DNA of 64,000 nucleotides. Origin: Oegoconia quadripuncta. Its lineage: Eukaryota; Arthropoda; Insecta; Lepidoptera; Autostichidae. Shown piece by piece: positions 60,301 to 64,000 of the stretch. The position numbers and the translations under genes were made by a program. The stretch covers positions 8,127,001 to 8,191,000 of the forward strand of contig OX438745.1 in the NCBI GenBank assembly GCA_949316235.1, read 5' to 3'. The notes beneath the pieces were generated by a model that saw nothing but the letters and a program-made list of their open reading frames with translations, ran no database searches and was not told the origin of the DNA. The stretch's first letter is position 1; each line of letters opens with the position of its first letter.

Positions 60301-62644
60301 TAAATCAGCTCCTTGCAGTTTACTTCTTGTTCCTGTGATTTATAGCTTAAAGTTAAATAAGTGAAGTGATTGACTTTCACATATAACCAACATATAAACA
60401 TCTAATTGGAGCGTATAAAATCTTTAAATTTCGTTAAAGAAAACTTCTGAAATTAGGTACACTTACACTGCAAATTGTACTCATAGCATCGGCGTCCGTG
60501 TCGTCTTTACCACATATCATGCTGTCATCTATGATGTAGTGGTATCGAGAGGACCATCTCTTTTTACAGTTCTTTTTAGATATAATCATAACATCGGTCT
60601 CCAGCAGTTCAGGGGAGTTGACGCCTTGTCGAGCGATTATCTGTAAAGAATTTAAAGTTCATTTAGAAAGCAAAAAACCAAATAGGCCGTAAAAGAAGTC
60701 TGGTACGCAACGAGCTTTGGAGAGGGTAATGCTCGGCGTGACGCTACGTGATCGGATGAGGAATAAAGAAATCCTTAGACGAACGAAAATCACCGACAAC
60801 GCCCAACGGATTAGTAAGTTGAAGTGGCAGTGGGCAGGGCACATAGCTCGAAGAACTGATGGCCGCACCGGCAAGCTCAGTGTAAGAAGTCCACCTATAA
60901 GGTGGAGTACGACCTGATGAGGGCCGAAGTCGCTGGATGCAGGTCGGTTCCAACCGATCGCTCTGGAAATCTATGGGGGAGGCCTATGTTCATGATATGA
61001 TGATGATGATGAACCAAAATCTACTATTATGATAGATAGATAAAGCGCTTATTTGCATATTACAGAAACACATACACAAATATTCGACGCAACAATAATT
61101 CTGCTTGGTGTTATTCTTAAGAAATGTATAGCCTCATTTCACACTATTCAATAATTAGACTCTGAATTGGAATAAGCACCAGGTAATATTTTTCATAAGC
61201 TTAAAAATGTAGATGATTTTGAAGAAATATGATCATCTTTAACAGATTGTAGTTACGATAGCAGCGTCGTAATTACGCTGCTAACCATGAGAGCAAAGAT
61301 ATATGACAAGAAATACAGAACCATTGATAATCACCGGACCTCCGATGAATAATGCTCTCCAGAAATAATTAGATGGAATAGTCCTATGTAAACTCAAAGT
61401 TCGTATGTGCCCATCGTAGATATCCTTTCGTATGGGACCAATTGCAAATGCGTGACGAGTTGGACGAGCTTGGATTGGAGCAAAATGGATGTATAATGCC
61501 TAGTGTTAGTAGTGAGAACAGTGGCAATAAAACTAACATCAGTAAAGGCTTCAGTTGATCCCCACCCAGCTATAGACGCGTGGCTACCAGCCTTCTCCAT
61601 GTCTTCACTTCGATTGTTGTATGCTACTTTCTGAGGAACGAAATCACATCCTCTTATCCTACGGTTGAAATTGAAGTCGTCTTCTACTTTCACAACTGCA
61701 ATGTCGCTCTTCATCCATCGAATATTGTCAAAATCGCGACCATCAAAAATATAACCTGAAACAAACTTTTCTTAAACTTTCTTGAAAACACTTGATATAT
61801 TTATCCCAAATTAAGGGTTAAGTACATTTTTTGTTCAAGTTTCTTTTGTATTGCCCTATACATTTAATTAGTGAGTTTATGATTTGAACTTTATAGTGTG
61901 CCCTTTACCTGCGTTGTGAATTTTTACGTTTGACATACCTGTTAAACCACGTTGGTGTTGTAAAATTGTTTAAAAATAGCAACCACCCAAATAGTTACCC
62001 AACGGAAACTTCGTGGCGTAAGAACCGTTTGGAATGAAAATTCATGTTAGGTTTTCGGCACGTAAAAATTAGACTAAGGACTTTACATCAAAATATCTGT
62101 AGCCTTAACCGCCTCTGTGGCTCAATGTTTACACTAAGTTAAGAAATAGGAGGTCGCGGGTTCGATTCCCAACGCATGAATATATCCCCAATATATGTAT
62201 AGGTATTACTCGGTTTGGTTGGTGGCATTTTAATGTGCGCCTGGCCAGCTACCATCATCTTATCTAAGGCCCGTATTAATAAACCATTGTCAAGATTGAG
62301 AACAGTTTAGTGATCGGTCTCGAGTAAACGTGTTGATTAATAAACCTAACTGGAGACCTGAAAAGCACGTGCATACTCAAGCAGTACTCACTTGAGAGGT
62401 GCGCGTATTAATAAATGAAAATCAAGACAAAATAGTCATGCAAATGTTCGAAACGGCTTAATCAATTTACATCATTCAGAACCATGACACTAAGAATCAT
62501 CTAGCATCTATCAACATTCGAAAATAAAACTCCTTTTTAAATCGGTTCAAAAAACAACGCAACTTACTTTTCGGAACACATTTCCAAATGGCTTTCTTTG
62601 ATCCGTTGTCCACACAAATATTTGTTTCATCCGGTGAAGTCCAT
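57394..62644 (-). CDS. SPH-D: serine protease homolog, 5'-partial, last 7 exons
   Basis: Exons in gene order: 62568-62644, 61538-61755, 60467-60640, 60177-60332, 59205-59377, 58886-58966 and 57394-57529; 337 residues plus stop. They correspond to exons 4-10 of SPH-B and SPH-C, with the same 218- and 173-bp exons. The signal peptide and the His-region exons are missing; more than 1.3 kb to the right of 62644 holds no exon, so they lie beyond the window edge. Visible motifs: NICVDN and WKCVPK (Cys exon), KSDIAVVKV (Asp kept), SIAGWGST, and NDHGGPL (His for the catalytic Ser). It is therefore a non-catalytic homolog like its neighbours. The exon with NDHGGP ends at a poor donor, GTTCGT. The tail after HPDG is short and Thr/Val/Pro-rich (PAPVVVTTTTAKTK). 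No AATAAA is seen close to the stop. Introns carry LINE fragments on both strands. Confidence 0.88.
57667..57978 (-). mobile_element. tRNA-derived SINE, family 3, near full length
   Basis: The minus-strand head reads ACCGCCCCCGTGGCTCAATG (box A-like) and GGTCGCGGATTCGATCCCC (box B-like). The body has GATAAGATAGCCAGTCACCC, and the tail has the complement of TTGACCTCAATCACATCTGA. Lies in the last intron of SPH-D. Fragments elsewhere: 16140-16232, 29670-29756, 48795-48962 and 62107-62268. Confidence 0.85.
57979..58200 (-). mobile_element. SINE family 3, rearranged fragment with palindrome
   Basis: GGTGAAGTGCGCTTACTCGA, TTAGGGGATTATTATCTTAT, CTCAGCCTGCCGGAACAACA and AATGCCCTTCCGCC follow the family 3 order, directly after the complete copy. 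Its middle is replaced by a perfect inverted repeat (58094-58149). Confidence 0.65.
58094..58149. other. Perfect 26-bp hairpin, 4-nt loop
   Basis: 58094-58119 is the exact complement of 58124-58149 around the loop CACC. One arm contains AGATAAGAT, which belongs to the SINE body; the other arm is its inverted copy. Confidence 0.92.
59469..59750 (+). mobile_element. LINE reverse transcriptase tail with inverted start
   Basis: Frames read FAPFGVETLGPWGP, then after a frameshift TLFRELSERLVDASHDRRAG, then QRISLAIQRGNAASLLGT. This is the C-terminal end of a LINE ORF2. At its left end AAACGGCGCAAATA (59469-59482) is the exact complement of 59506-59519. It lies in an SPH-D intron. Confidence 0.75.
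60010..60160 (-). mobile_element. LINE reverse transcriptase tail, opposite strand
   Basis: On the minus strand SRDKRAGSYLSQRITI is followed, after a frame change, by RGNATSLLGT and a stop. It matches the plus-strand element at 59469-59750 (DRRAGHYFGQRISLAIQRGN). It begins about 17 bp from the donor of SPH-D exon 60177-60332, in the same intron. Confidence 0.75.
60656..61015 (+). mobile_element. LINE reverse transcriptase C-terminus and (ATG)n tail
   Basis: A 66-codon frame (60717-60917) contains RVMLGVTLRDRMRNKEILRR and KLKWQWAGHIARRTDGRTGK. After a frameshift it continues SRWMQVGSNRSLWKSMGEAY. The element ends in ATGATGATGATGATG at about 60995-61010. It is in an SPH-D intron, 16 bp from an exon acceptor. 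Relatives: 4757-4880, and the 3' ends at 13851-13897 and 16303-16350. Confidence 0.8.
62107..62268 (+). mobile_element. SINE family 3, head fragment
   Basis: ACCGCCTCTGTGGCTCAATG and GGTCGCGGGTTCGATTCCC form the tRNA-like head. The body stops at TTATCTAA, where a Harbinger-like MITE begins. Confidence 0.8.
62269..62430. mobile_element. PIF/Harbinger-like MITE, truncated copy
   Basis: GGCCCGTATTAATAAACCAT and CAAGCAGTACTCACTTGAGA match the complete copy at 28005-28332. The right end is missing. It inserted into the body of a family 3 SINE after the trinucleotide TAA. Confidence 0.75.
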
Positions 62645-64000
62645 CTATAGTAAAATAATTACACATAAATAATGATAAAACTGCACAGTAACAACCAAAA
62701 TAGAAGAACAGAAACAATAAACACTACGTAAACAATACACAATAAATAGTAATATTAGATTCACTGGTAGTATACTACGTAAGACTTAGGACGTCCGCTG
62801 CGTTGAGCGCGGGACACGCGCGCTTTTTACAGGGGTGGAGGACCGATTGTGAGCCTTATAATGCAGAGCATAAGGTGGAGAGTCATTTGCCGTGACTGAT
62901 ACCGACGTAAAATGCTAATTGACTCGTAACGCTGTGCACAGAAGACTCATAATTGGTCGTCTCTGGAACACGCGCGTATTCCCCATCAACGCAGCGGACG
63001 CCGCCGCCGTTAGCAACGGGCTGCACCCATTGTGCACTGAAAGGGCTGTGATTCGGCATAATGCTGCAGTACAGACGGAGGCTGCATACAGCGCAGCAGC
63101 CGTATCAAATAAAAATGTTTGCGTTCGATCGCTAAATGTCGTACTACGTAAGCGCCCTAGAAGTTAATTATGGTACTCGATACGTCTATCATCCCCTATC
63201 CTTAATAATACACTAATAGCTTTAATTACGGTTATTTTTGAGAACTTCAAATTATTGTTTTTTTTTATATCGTGTATTCTGGAAAATAACCCCCAAGAAA
63301 GTACCTAATTTAGGTATTATTTATAATTAGCTTTTAGGTTTCCCGAGTGCAATGAGGGCGCCACTGGACAGAATAAACCCTCTTAAGGCTGCCACCACCA
63401 GTTAATTATGTTATACCCGCATTGGGCCATCGTGGTGGACTATGGCCCATATTCACTCATATATGAGGGAAGGCGTATATCCCTGCAGTTAGATGTTTAC
63501 GGGCTGATGAAGATGATATTATTAAAAGTAATTAACGAAATTAATTTTCATGTATAAAACCAGTGAAATAAAATTCGCCTCTTCCTACAAATTTGATAGC
63601 GGATCGGATCAATTTGTATGGGGTAAGGGTAATTTGTACAAAGGCATTGCTCTTAAATTGAAGAGAGAATAATTTGGTTTTGCAAATTTTTAAAAGTCGT
63701 AGAACAAAAGATATTCATTTCCATGGTCTGAACGGTCGCAAGGTTTTGAGTTCTTTCGTTAACACCTTATATAACGAATGAATTTTTTACCGTAAGGAAA
63801 AAAATAGGGAATATTTGGTAAGTGAAATAAAAGGTATTGACATAGGTAGTTTATTAATTTATTTCAAACCATCATCGAATAAAGCGGTACCTAATTGTGT
63901 CATTTGACGGTCGCGTATGTAGCCTATTCCACATAATTACATCACTAAATTAAATAAATAAAGAAAACTTGGAGGAAATATGAGTTGCAAATAAATTTCG
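62645..64000. other. Right-end region, intron of SPH-D
   Basis: No SPH exon 3, 2 or 1 was found, so this is read as intron. 62780-63130 is locally GC-rich, with an inverted repeat CGTCCGCTGCGTTGA (62791-62805) and TCAACGCAGCGGACG, possibly a foldback element. A family 1 SINE fragment follows at 63410-63515. The rest is unassigned. Confidence 0.5.
63410..63515 (+). mobile_element. SINE family 1, 3' fragment
   Basis: GCATTGGGCCATCGTGGTGG, GACTATGGCCCATATTCACT and AGATGTTTACGGGCTGATGA match the tail half of family 1. It is the only family 1 copy on the plus strand. Confidence 0.75.

Noticed and set aside
1..64000. CRISPR array, bacterial operons or integrated virus
   Set aside because: The tandem repeats have no spacer pattern, the genes have spliceosomal introns, and no viral gene motif was seen.

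Overview
The window looks like nuclear DNA from a moth or butterfly (Lepidoptera). It is AT-rich, its genes are split by many short introns, and it is full of repeats typical of that order: tRNA-derived SINEs, tails of non-LTR retrotransposons with ATGATG-type or AATAAAG-type 3' ends, and Helitron-like remnants ending in CTAGT. The species cannot be named from the sequence alone. No bacterial, viral or organellar genes were seen.

Layout. Positions 1-4030 are a macrosatellite made of 14-bp and 6-bp arrays and units of about 110-165 bp. It is interrupted by a GC-rich, poly(A)-tailed retroposed insert (847-2229) with a perfect 15-bp target duplication. Positions 4030-12380 hold only decayed transposons. 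From 12380 to 24439, on the plus strand, lie eleven exons of a gene for a methenyltetrahydrofolate synthase domain-containing protein (MTHFSD: 5-formyl-THF cyclo-ligase-like fold plus RRM). Its N-terminal exons were not found. Around its own exons the gene carries three decayed tandem duplications of exon sequence. Positions 24550-27290 are a gene-poor gap.

From 27293 to the right edge, all on the minus strand, is a tandem array of four paralogous serine protease homologs, called here SPH-A (27293-34802), SPH-B (37189-41648), SPH-C (43239-53397) and SPH-D (57394-62644, running off the window at its 5' end). Exon lengths and intron phases agree closely between them, so their exon models were assembled by hand. 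All four have His in place of the catalytic Ser (motif NDHGGP) and keep the Asp. In the three where the His exon is visible, the catalytic His is Ala (TSAAC instead of TAAHC). They are therefore predicted secreted pseudoproteases. Each carries a different C-terminal tail beyond the protease fold; that of SPH-A is a Lys/Glu-rich stretch of more than 100 residues reached through duplicated 21-bp micro-exons.

No functional link between MTHFSD and the protease-homolog array is visible; they are convergent neighbours. The most distinctive biology is the conserved pseudoprotease family with an Ala-Asp-His triad and the repeated internal exon duplication in MTHFSD.
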